NCBI GenBank assembly: GCA_947458795.1
Contig: CANHCD010000015.1
Location: 1-15,475 of the forward strand
Direction of reading: 5' to 3'
Source: Cyclobacteriaceae bacterium
GTDB taxonomy: Bacteria; Bacteroidota; Bacteroidia; Cytophagales; Cyclobacteriaceae
DNA length: 15,475 nucleotides
Shown here: piece by piece, positions 7,274 through 13,903 of the stretch
Position numbering within the stretch: the first letter of the stretch is position 1
Layout: every line of letters starts with the position of its first letter
Made by a program: the position numbers and the translations under genes
Notes under the pieces: model-generated
Told to the model about the DNA's origin: nothing
Seen by the model: only the letters and a program-made list of their open reading frames with translations
The model's database searches: none

Positions 7274-7328
7274 AAGGTGGCGTTCGGAAGAATTGCTACC
7301 CATCCCTTTTCAACTACGCCTTGATCTT

Positions 7329-8102
7329 ATGAATCGAATAGACTATTTATTTCAAACCAAAAAAGAGCGGGTGCTCTCCATCTATGTGACAGCAGGGTTC
7401 CCGAGCCTAGAGGACACCTTGCCCGTAATGGAGGCTATCCAGGCAGCAGGAGCTGATATTATTGAAATAGGCTTGCCCTATTCAGATCCTATTGCGGATG
7501 GGCCCACCATTCAAGAGAGCAATACCATCGCCTTAGAGAATGGGATGAGCATCAAAAAACTATTTGCTCAACTGCTAGGCTTCCGTGCTAAAATCCATCT
7601 TCCCGTCGTGCTGATGGGGTACCTCAACCCAATCATCCAATATGGCGTGGAGGAGTTTTGCAAGAAATGCAAGGAGCTGGGGATTGATGGATTGATTCTT
7701 CCGGACCTGCCCATGAGTCATTACTTGGAGGAATACAAAGAGTTGTTTGAGCGCTATGGCTTATTCAATATTTTCTTGATTTCTCCTCAAACCTCTGAAA
7801 AGCGAATTCGAGAAGTAGATGAGCATTCCAATGGATTTATCTACATGGTCTCTTCCCATGCCATCACGGGCGCCAAGGCGGAGATTTCACCAGAGCAGGA
7901 GCAGTACTTTGAGCGGGTAGCTGGGATGAATCTTTCCAATCCACGCCTTATCGGATTTGGGATTTCGGATGCAGCTACTTTCCAACTCGCCTCCCGCTAC
8001 AGTCAAGGAGCGATTATTGGATCCGCATTTATCAAGAACATTAAAAATTCAACTGACCTGAATCGGGACATCAATTCCTTCATTCAAGGAGTTATTGGTT
8101 AG
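7329..8102 (+). CDS. trpA: Tryptophan synthase alpha chain
   Basis: 257 aa TIM barrel that splits indole-3-glycerol phosphate into glyceraldehyde 3-phosphate and indole, which is channelled to TrpB. Catalytic E46 (IIEIG) and D57 (PIADGPTIQ) are present; so are Y172 (IYMVS), the TGAK loop (180-183), GFGIS (209-213) and GSAFIK (231-236) for phosphate binding. ATG 7329 is chosen over an in-frame TTG at 7293, which would add 12 residues inside the 55-nt trpB-trpA gap. It is the last trp gene; 255 nt without a gene follow. Confidence 0.96.
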   Translation: MNRIDYLFQTKKERVLSIYVTAGFPSLEDTLPVMEAIQAAGADIIEIGLPYSDPIADGPTIQESNTIALENGMSIKKLFAQLLGFRAKIHLPVVLMGYLNPIIQYGVEEFCKKCKELGIDGLILPDLPMSHYLEEYKELFERYGLFNIFLISPQTSEKRIREVDEHSNGFIYMVSSHAITGAKAEISPEQEQYFERVAGMNLSNPRLIGFGISDAATFQLASRYSQGAIIGSAFIKNIKNSTDLNRDINSFIQGVIG

Positions 8103-8357
8103 TTCTTTCCTAGGAGAGCGCTTGGGTTTGAAATTTGGTTGTGCTGACTGAAATCCCTGCGTAACTTAGGTTCCGATAACTACAGAGGTTGCTGGCTTTT
8201 TCATCCTTTTTTGAAGGAAAAAGGGTAGGAAAAATTAAGTTGTGGATTTGTGCAACAGCCATAGCTTATCTAGAGTTAAAACTACTGAATAGGGAAGTTG
8301 GCTTTCGCCTTCCTTCTTATCCAACGAGAAGTACCGAGTGAATAAAACCCAAATACA
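8103..8357 (+). other. Non-coding gap between trpA and phhA
   Basis: 255 bp with no ORF I can support. Two hairpins can be drawn: ATCCTTTTT / AAAAAGGGT (8203-8211 with 8218-8226, one G-U), and a bulged one with GGAA/TTCC (8293-8296, 8310-8313) and GGC-TTTC-GCC (8300-8309). Neither has a clear T-tract. I found no perfect TAnnTTTG box, so whether phhA has its own promoter or is read from trp is open. The 14-mer TTCCGATAACTACA at 8171-8184 recurs at 13707-13720. Confidence 0.5.
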
Positions 8358-9140
8358 ATGATTGAAAAACCCAAAGAGTGGGTCTTTTCGGACCCGAGAT
8401 TAAAGGTCATGCGTCAGGAATATGCCGCTTATACGGAAGAGGATTTCCAGGTTTGGAAAATTCTTTTTGAACGGCAAGTTCCTCAACTTCCTAAAGCAGC
8501 TTCAAAAGCTTATTTGGAAGGCATGAAAGCGGTAAATTTTACTGCTGATCGTATTGCAAATTTTGAGGAGCTAAACGAGATCCTCCGCCAGACCACAGGA
8601 TGGCAAGTTCAGGTAGTACCAGGATTGATAGACGACGACTTGTTTTTCGGCTTGCTGAGCAACAAGCGTTTTCCATCTTCTACTTGGCTTCGAAAAATGG
8701 AGCAGCTAGACTATTTGGAAGAACCTGACATGTTTCACGATGCCTTTGCGCACCTTCCACTTCTAATCAATCAACCTTATGTTGATTTTCTAGAAAGGCT
8801 CAGTGCGATGGCATTGAAAAATATTCAGAACCCCTGGGCGATCCAATTGATCAGCCGAATTTATTGGTTTACCATTGAATTTGGATTGATTCGTGAGGAA
8901 GGTGAGCTCCGGGTGTATGGAGCTGGAATTCTGAGTTCCGCAGGGGAAACTACCTATGCGCTCTCGGATAAGCCCAGTCACTTTCCCTACGATGTACGTC
9001 AGATTATGATGACTTCGTATTGGAAAGACCACTTTCAAGACAAGTACTGGGTAATCGATAGTTACGAGCAGCTTTTTGAGTCCTTGCCAGAAATTGAGCA
9101 AGTGCTTGAAGAGCTGCTGGCAATAGAAAATAAAAATTAA
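8358..9140 (+). CDS. phhA: Aromatic amino acid hydroxylase, probably phenylalanine 4-monooxygenase
   Basis: 260 aa, the usual size of single-domain bacterial enzymes that lack the regulatory ACT domain. It hydroxylates phenylalanine to tyrosine with O2 and a tetrahydropterin. The facial triad is visible: H127 and H132 in EPDMFHDAFAHLP (122-134) and E174 in YWFTIEFGL (169-177). RFPSSTWLR (104-112) and YGAGILSSAGE (187-197) line the pterin/substrate pocket in the family. Family membership is secure. Phe specificity is inferred, because Trp or Tyr hydroxylases share the fold and bacterial members are mostly PhhA. It sits between the trp and his genes on the same strand; hisH starts 82 nt downstream. 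Confidence 0.9.
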   Translation: MIEKPKEWVFSDPRLKVMRQEYAAYTEEDFQVWKILFERQVPQLPKAASKAYLEGMKAVNFTADRIANFEELNEILRQTTGWQVQVVPGLIDDDLFFGLLSNKRFPSSTWLRKMEQLDYLEEPDMFHDAFAHLPLLINQPYVDFLERLSAMALKNIQNPWAIQLISRIYWFTIEFGLIREEGELRVYGAGILSSAGETTYALSDKPSHFPYDVRQIMMTSYWKDHFQDKYWVIDSYEQLFESLPEIEQVLEELLAIENKN

Positions 9141-9222
9141 ACTTAATTAGGCAGGTTTGGGAGCAAACTGGATTGCAAACGGCCAGTTGCCAGTCCAGAT
9201 TGATCCCACTTGCAAAAAGTCC

Positions 9223-9828
9223 ATGAAAGTAGCTTTAATCAAGTACAATGCCGGTAACGTCCAATCTGTGTGCTATGCGCTAGAGCGACTAGGGGTGGAG
9301 GCTGAACTCACAGACGATCCTGAAAAAATCCGTGCTGCGGATCGGGTGATTTTCCCTGGCCAGGGTGAAGCCAGTTCTGCAATGGCCTACTTGAAAGAGC
9401 GAAATCTAGACCAAGTCATTCGAGAAGTGAAGCAACCTTTTTTGGGAGTTTGCTTGGGTTTACAGCTACTTTGCGCCCATTCGGAGGAAAACAATACCCC
9501 CTGTTTGGGTATCTTTCCCCAGCTTGTCAAACGTTTTGTGCCTAGTGCAGGCGGTCAAGAGAAAGTGCCTCATGTGGGTTGGAATTCCATTGAAAATCTG
9601 GTCGAAAATCCATTACTCAAAGACCTTCCCGACACCAAGTACCTGTATTATGTCCATAGCTTCTATGCGACTCTTGGGGAAGGAACCCTTGCCACTACCC
9701 ATTACATTCAGGACTTTACGGCCATTCTCCATCGGGCCAACTATTGGGCGATTCAAGCCCACCCTGAGAAAAGCAGTACTTTAGGAGAAAAGCTCTTGGA
9801 GAATTTTCTAGCGCTCCCTTCAACTTAA
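9223..9828 (+). CDS. hisH: Imidazole glycerol phosphate synthase, glutaminase subunit
   Basis: 201 aa class I amidotransferase that supplies ammonia to HisF. Nucleophile Cys77 is in GVCLGLQ (75-81) and H180/E182 in AHPEKS (179-184), completing the triad. KYNAGN (7-12), VPHVGWN (115-121) and YYVHSFY (142-148) are HisH signatures that separate it from TrpG. The usual PGVG loop reads FPGQGEA (44-50). The start is ATG 9223; an in-frame TTG at 9157 would add 22 residues unlike the family. The gap before it (9141-9222) contains AACTGG-N11-CCAGTT, a possible small hairpin. hisA follows after 54 nt. Confidence 0.94.
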   Translation: MKVALIKYNAGNVQSVCYALERLGVEAELTDDPEKIRAADRVIFPGQGEASSAMAYLKERNLDQVIREVKQPFLGVCLGLQLLCAHSEENNTPCLGIFPQLVKRFVPSAGGQEKVPHVGWNSIENLVENPLLKDLPDTKYLYYVHSFYATLGEGTLATTHYIQDFTAILHRANYWAIQAHPEKSSTLGEKLLENFLALPST

Positions 9829-9882
9829 CTTAGTTTAAACAAGGAATTCAAGGTTGTAAATCCGTCCCTTAGCCCTAAAACC

Positions 9883-10605
9883 ATGCATGTAATTCCCGCT
9901 ATTGATTTGATTGGAGGCAAATGCGTTCGCCTTAGCCAAGGCGACTACCAGCGGAAAACCGAATACCACGATGATCCTTTGGAGATGGCCAAGCGCTTTG
10001 AAGGAGCTGGGCTGACTCGCCTTCATTTGGTGGATTTGGATGGGGCCAAGGCCAAAAAAATCGTGAATGGAGACGTGCTGAAGCGTATTTGTTCTGGGAC
10101 TCGCTTGGCAGTGGATTTTGGGGGAGGCATTCAATCGCAGGAAGAAATCGAAAAAGCATTTGACCTAGGTGCCCGACAAGTGACTGGAGGAAGTATTGCG
10201 GTACGGAATCCAAGTTTAGTTGAGGCTTGGCTAGCGAAATTTGGTGCGGATCGGATTATTCTGGGTGCCGATGCCAAGGATAAAAAAATTGCTGTGGGAG
10301 GCTGGGAGGAAACCACTGCACTGGAATTGATTCCCTTTATTCAAGGGTATTTTAAAAAGGGCATTCGTGAAGTCATCTGTACCGATGTAGCAAAGGATGG
10401 ATTGCTGCAAGGACCTTCTTTTGGCTTGTATGCAGAAATCTTGCAGGAGTTGCCTGATTTAAAGCTTATCGCCAGTGGAGGAGTATCTTGCTTGAAGGAC
10501 CTGGAGGACTTGCAAAAACTAGGCGTCTATGGAACTATTGTAGGAAAAGCTTACTACGAGGGGAAGCTGAGTTTGGAGGACCTTGCCCAATTCCTTGAAA
10601 ATTAA
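9883..10605 (+). CDS. hisA: ProFAR isomerase (1-(5-phosphoribosyl)-5-[(phosphoribosylamino)methylideneamino]imidazole-4-carboxamide isomerase)
   Basis: 240 aa TIM barrel. Opens and rearranges ProFAR to PRFAR. Base/acid pair D8 (IPAIDL) and D130 (GADAKD) are present; also GGKCVRL (11-17), VDFGGGI (77-83), GGW (139-141), CTDVAKDG (166-173), ASGG (197-200) and GKAYYEGK (221-228). It shows the two-fold half-barrel symmetry typical of HisA/HisF. It lies between hisH and hisF, whose complex uses its product. An ATG start at 9883 puts the first strand at the N-terminus as expected. Confidence 0.96.
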   Translation: MHVIPAIDLIGGKCVRLSQGDYQRKTEYHDDPLEMAKRFEGAGLTRLHLVDLDGAKAKKIVNGDVLKRICSGTRLAVDFGGGIQSQEEIEKAFDLGARQVTGGSIAVRNPSLVEAWLAKFGADRIILGADAKDKKIAVGGWEETTALELIPFIQGYFKKGIREVICTDVAKDGLLQGPSFGLYAEILQELPDLKLIASGGVSCLKDLEDLQKLGVYGTIVGKAYYEGKLSLEDLAQFLEN

Positions 10606-10663
10606 CTTCACTACTACAACACTCCTTTCAACATCCATTAACTTACTTGTCTCTAAACTACCC

Positions 10664-11419
10664 ATGCTAACCAAACGAATTATCCCTTGCCTCGACATCA
10701 AAGATGGCCGCACGGTCAAAGGGGTCAATTTTGTGGAGCTTCGAGATGCAGGAGACCCTGTGGCTTTGGCTAAGTTGTATTCTGAGCAGGGTGCGGATGA
10801 ACTCGTGTTTCTGGACATTACCGCTACGGTGGACAAGCGAAAAACGCTAGTAGATTTGGTGACCCAGGTGGCCAAGGAAGTTCGAATACCATTTACGGTA
10901 GGTGGTGGCATCGCTTCTATTCAAGATGTCTATGCCTTATTGGCTGCTGGTGCAGATAAGATTTCCATCAACTCGGCAGCCGTGCAAAACCCTGAACTAA
11001 TAGATCAGCTTGCAAAAGAATTTGGTTCGCAATGCGTCGTGGTAGCCATTGACTCCAGGCAAATCGATGGAGCAGATTGGGTGCATACGCATGGAGGAAG
11101 AAAAGTGACTGCTTTGCAAACTAAAGCTTGGGCGAAGGAATTGGCGGATCGGGGTGCTGGGGAGATTCTGCTCACCTCCATGGATCATGATGGCACGAAA
11201 GCTGGTTTTGCATTGGAGTTAACTGCTGCGATTTCAGGTGCATTGCCTATTCCAGTCATTGCTTCAGGGGGTGCGGGAAGCATGATCCATTTTAAAGAAG
11301 TATTTACCTCTGGAAAAGCGGACGCAGCACTTGCAGCAAGCATTTTTCACTTCAAGGAAATTGAAATTCCTGAATTGAAAACGTATTTAAGTGATGAAGG
11401 CGTAGTAGTACGGAAATAA
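10664..11419 (+). CDS. hisF: Imidazole glycerol phosphate synthase, cyclase subunit
   Basis: 251 aa TIM barrel. Joins HisH-derived ammonia to PRFAR, giving imidazole-glycerol phosphate and the purine intermediate AICAR. Catalytic D11 (PCLDIKDGR) and D130 (VAIDSRQ) are at the canonical positions. TVGGGI (78-83), HTHGGRK (141-147), LLTSMDHDGTKAG (169-181), ASGGAG (200-205) and AASIFHF (224-230) are HisF signatures. The start is ATG 10664; an in-frame TTG at 10583 would overlap hisA and add 27 low-quality residues. hisA is 58 nt upstream. The downstream gap holds the dyad repeat at 11431-11559. Confidence 0.96.
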   Translation: MLTKRIIPCLDIKDGRTVKGVNFVELRDAGDPVALAKLYSEQGADELVFLDITATVDKRKTLVDLVTQVAKEVRIPFTVGGGIASIQDVYALLAAGADKISINSAAVQNPELIDQLAKEFGSQCVVVAIDSRQIDGADWVHTHGGRKVTALQTKAWAKELADRGAGEILLTSMDHDGTKAGFALELTAAISGALPIPVIASGGAGSMIHFKEVFTSGKADAALAASIFHFKEIEIPELKTYLSDEGVVVRK

Positions 11420-11430
11420 GATAGGAAAGG

Positions 11431-11559
11431 GAAATATGGTAGAAATACAATGGAAATACACTTCGCTTCGCTCCGTGAAACAGTATAGATCGACGTTTGG
11501 GATGACCTATTTCACCGAGCTTGCTCGGTCTATTTCTACCTTATTTCCATTGTATTTCT
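11431..11559. repeat. 129-bp dyad element built on an 11-bp GAAATA repeat
   Basis: On the left, GAAATA recurs at 11431, 11442 and 11453; on the right, TATTTC recurs at 11531, 11542 and 11553, all on an 11-bp step. Longest perfect arms: 11441-11458 against 11542-11559 (18 bp). A second pairing, GGTAGAAATA (11438-11447) with TATTTCTACC (11531-11540), competes with it. Inner arms GCTCCGTGAAACAG (11470-11483) and the reverse complement of 11507-11520 agree at 12 of 14. A small hairpin ACCGAGC-TT-GCTCGGT lies at 11514-11529. No ORF, and no terminator T-tract. It looks like a REP/MITE-type intergenic repeat, but copies elsewhere cannot be seen from this window. Confidence 0.65.
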
Positions 11560-11584
11560 TTCATTCAGTTAACAAAATTTGAAA

Positions 11585-12187
11585 ATGAATATTGATTTTA
11601 AAAAGATGGAGGGTCTCATTCCTGTAGTGGTACAGGATTCGTTTACCGGAAAGGTATTGATGTTGGGCTACATGAATGAAGCCGCATTGGCCCAAACGGA
11701 AGCATCTGGCAGAGTTACCTTTTTCTCGCGCAGCAAAAACAGGTTGTGGACCAAAGGAGAGACTTCAGGCAACTTTTTGGAACTGGTCAGTATTCAGGAA
11801 GATTGTGATGGGGATGCGATCTTAGTCAAAGCCAAGCCACTCGGACCAGTTTGCCATACGGGAGCAGATACTTGTTTTGATGAAGTCAACCAGAGCTCTC
11901 AAACTGCATTTATCGACCAACTTCGTGGGATTATTAAAGAGCGAAAAGAAAATCCAAGTTCAGCATCCTACACCGCCAGTCTCTTTGCAAAAGGAATCAA
12001 TAAGCTGGCTCAAAAAGTAGGGGAGGAAGCAGTGGAGTTGGTGATTGAGGCCAAGGATGATAACAAAGAGTTGTTTCTAGGAGAGGCGGCAGATTTGCTA
12101 TTCCACTACCTGGTGCTTCTGGAGGCTAAAGGCTATGAATTGGACGAGGTAGTTGAGGTGCTCAAGCAGCGGCATAAAACCGAATAG
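11585..12187 (+). CDS. hisIE: Bifunctional phosphoribosyl-AMP cyclohydrolase / phosphoribosyl-ATP pyrophosphatase
   Basis: 200 aa fusion catalysing the second and third steps of histidine synthesis. HisI domain, about 1-105: SGRVTFFSRSKNRLWTKGE (41-59), metal site EDCDGDA (72-78: D73, D75, D77, C74), and Zn ligands C90 and C97 in CHTGADTC. HisE domain, about 108-200: SYTASLF (128-134), KVGEEAVE (144-151) and GEAADLLFHYLVLL (166-179), the all-alpha MazG-like fold. ATG 11585 is chosen; a TTG two codons earlier is the only alternative. It is separated from hisF by 165 nt containing the repeat element. Last gene of the + strand block; a convergent terminator follows. Confidence 0.95.
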   Translation: MNIDFKKMEGLIPVVVQDSFTGKVLMLGYMNEAALAQTEASGRVTFFSRSKNRLWTKGETSGNFLELVSIQEDCDGDAILVKAKPLGPVCHTGADTCFDEVNQSSQTAFIDQLRGIIKERKENPSSASYTASLFAKGINKLAQKVGEEAVELVIEAKDDNKELFLGEAADLLFHYLVLLEAKGYELDEVVEVLKQRHKTE

Positions 12188-12194
12188 GTTGAGA

Positions 12195-12261
12195 AAAAAT
12201 CTTGAAAAGATGCAATAAAACCAGTAATTCAAAGAATTCGTAAGTTACTGGTAAGATTTTT
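12195..12261. terminator. Nested inverted repeat between convergent hisIE and S41 gene
   Basis: The outer arms AAAAATCTT (12195-12203) and AAGATTTTT (12253-12261) are perfect 9-bp complements. The inner arms ACCAGTAA (12220-12227) and TTACTGGT (12245-12252) are perfect 8-bp complements; a 16-nt bulge lies on the left. The T-run at 12257-12261 follows the stem for + strand transcripts, and the left A-run gives U's for - strand transcripts. The position, between two converging genes, fits a weak bidirectional terminator. Confidence 0.5.
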
Positions 12262-12297
12262 GATAATTACATTTTTAATTTACTAGGTTCTCCAATC

Positions 12298-13638
12298 TCA
12301 GTCTGGAACATAGTTTTTTATGTACTTGATCGCTGCTGCCAATTGAGGGTCCTTCGTATTTCCCCAATTTAACCGGGGATTATCGGCAGCGGAAACGTAG
12401 GCATACCCGGCTTTTTTAGTAGGGGTAGTAGGAAAGCTTTTTGGAAAGCCATCCCAGTATTCAGTAATTCCAGTGGAGTTTGTTAAGATGTACTTAACTG
12501 CCAATAATTCGACATTAAATTTTGAAAAATTTGAATTGCCAGTAGTCCCGATTCGATCTAAACCCACAGGCATTCCAGCAGTGCTTTCACCGATTTGCAC
12601 CACTTTCAGATAGGGTTCCATGACGTTCATAATGAATTCTGCAGGACCTTTTGTCTGTTTGCTCGTCAAGATAATTACCTTGTTAAATGTTAGGCTACCC
12701 GCTTTGCCAAAGGGAACTGATCGATCATACTTAGTCTGTTTGGAGTTATTTTTTAAGGAATACATCAATTTACCATTATGTTCAGCAGGTACGATGTAAT
12801 TACAAAGCCTTTCTACTACCTCTACTTCACCTCCATAACTGTATCGGAGATCGATAATTAGCTCTTGAATACCTTGGTTTTGAAAATCCTCCATACTTTT
12901 CTGGACTTCAGCACTACGTTTTGGAAGCAAACCTTCGGTAGCAATAAAATTTTGGAAAGCCCAATAGCCTACTTTGACCTTTTTATCTTTCTCTTTGCCT
13001 GTGGAGTCTACGGTGAATACTTGTTGATGTAAGACTGGATTAACTTTATATTCGGCGCTCACAATACTTTTGGAAACAAATTCATTCTCTGCCACTTGGA
13101 AGTTGATATTGAATGTAGTCCCAAAACTTAAATTGGCAGTGGCTAATTTCAGGTCGTAATTCTCTGGGATAAGAGTTTTATTGATTTTAAGGATTTCCCA
13201 CCCTCTTTTCACACCAGCTAGGTCGGCTGGAGAACCTTTAATCACATAAGCTACATACAGTTTTTTCCGCTCGTCATGAGCAACGTTGATTCCTGAATTA
13301 GTCGCCTTTCCTTGAATAATTAGGGATTCAAATATAGAATTGGGGTAGAGTTCTGAAAACTCATCATTTGGCTTGAACTTAAGTGCATTTAGAACTTCTG
13401 TAGCAGTTTTAAATTTAGTCGGATCAAAGGTCAAAGGAATGGAATTATTCCAAAAATAAGTTTCTTGCATCACGTCTAAAATGGCTCTTTTGAGCGTGTC
13501 ATTTGTTAGCGCTTCCTCATATTTTTTCAATTCCGCAAGATCAGCCTCTGAAAGCTCAGCACCTGCAGGGACCTCGTTTGGACCACAGGCTATTACGCCA
13601 AGCCAGAGTACTGCCCAAAGCCAAATTAAATTTTTCAT
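12298..13638 (-). CDS. S41-family lipoprotein lacking the catalytic dyad (probable pseudo-protease)
   Basis: 446 aa. SPII signal peptide with Cys18 in GVIAC; a mature lipoprotein is expected on the inner or outer membrane, facing periplasm or surface. Layout: helical N-terminal part with TYFWNNS (60-66), PDZ-like region about 115-190 (LYVAYVIKGSPADLAGVKRGWEI), then the S41 domain about 220-400 (VGYWAFQNF, RSAEVQKSMEDFQNQGIQEL, DLRYSYGG). Next to its active-looking paralogue at 13904-15229, the nucleophile Ser is Gly331 (codon 12646-12648), the Lys 25 residues on is Met356 (codon 12571-12573), and the oxyanion NGGG reads SYGG (267-270). The frame is intact and the rest of the fold is conserved, so this is a non-proteolytic family member and not a decaying gene. 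The catalytic-site comparison is seen directly; loss of activity is inferred. The function is unknown. Confidence 0.85.
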   Translation of the reverse strand: MKNLIWLWAVLWLGVIACGPNEVPAGAELSEADLAELKKYEEALTNDTLKRAILDVMQETYFWNNSIPLTFDPTKFKTATEVLNALKFKPNDEFSELYPNSIFESLIIQGKATNSGINVAHDERKKLYVAYVIKGSPADLAGVKRGWEILKINKTLIPENYDLKLATANLSFGTTFNINFQVAENEFVSKSIVSAEYKVNPVLHQQVFTVDSTGKEKDKKVKVGYWAFQNFIATEGLLPKRSAEVQKSMEDFQNQGIQELIIDLRYSYGGEVEVVERLCNYIVPAEHNGKLMYSLKNNSKQTKYDRSVPFGKAGSLTFNKVIILTSKQTKGPAEFIMNVMEPYLKVVQIGESTAGMPVGLDRIGTTGNSNFSKFNVELLAVKYILTNSTGITEYWDGFPKSFPTTPTKKAGYAYVSAADNPRLNWGNTKDPQLAAAIKYIKNYVPD

Positions 13639-13850
13639 CGGTACTATTTTTAGAATTGTTTGCTAATCCCCAATTTTGTAGAATAATCATAAACCGTAAA
13701 CCTAATTTCCGATAACTACAAGTTCAAATCGGAATTCATGGTGTAGTTTTATTCCCAATAAACTTACAAAACTTTTTAATCAACCTGTAATTTTAGTTTT
13801 TATGATTATAAGCCGAAGTCAAAATAAGTGTTAGGTTCTACTTAGGAAAT
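13639..13850. other. Non-coding gap between the two S41 genes
   Basis: AT-rich, with no supported ORF. It contains a 7-bp dyad TTCCGAT-N14-ATCGGAA (13707-13734), about 70-95 bp upstream of the 13638 start, and the 14-mer shared with 8171-8184. I found no perfect - strand TAnnTTTG box. Because the paralogue upstream ends in a strong terminator, a promoter for the 12298-13638 gene should lie here. Confidence 0.4.
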
Positions 13851-13886
13851 AAAAAAAGAGCGCTGCATTCGCAGCGCTCTTTTTTT
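13851..13886 (-). terminator. Strong intrinsic terminator after the S41 peptidase gene
   Basis: GAGCGCTGC (13858-13866) pairs perfectly with GCAGCGCTC (13871-13879) around an ATTC loop, flanked by A7 (13851-13857) and T7 (13880-13886). It lies 17 nt past the stop codon at 13904 on the - strand. The hairpin is symmetric, but only a - strand gene enters it from nearby. Confidence 0.9.
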
Positions 13887-13903
13887 GATTAAAATCGTTC
13901 TGT

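Noticed and set aside
8203..8226. ATCCTTTTT / AAAAAGGGT as the trp operon terminator
   Set aside because: A/U-rich stem with no following T-tract; too weak to call.
8103..8357. A second leader peptide (Phe- or His-rich) before phhA or the his genes
   Set aside because: I looked for short ORFs with runs of Phe, Tyr or His codons ahead of a hairpin and found none in 8103-8357, 9141-9222 or 11420-11584.
11431..11559. CRISPR array, because of regularly spaced repeats
   Set aside because: The units are 11 bp with no spacers, arranged as inverted halves, and no cas genes are nearby.
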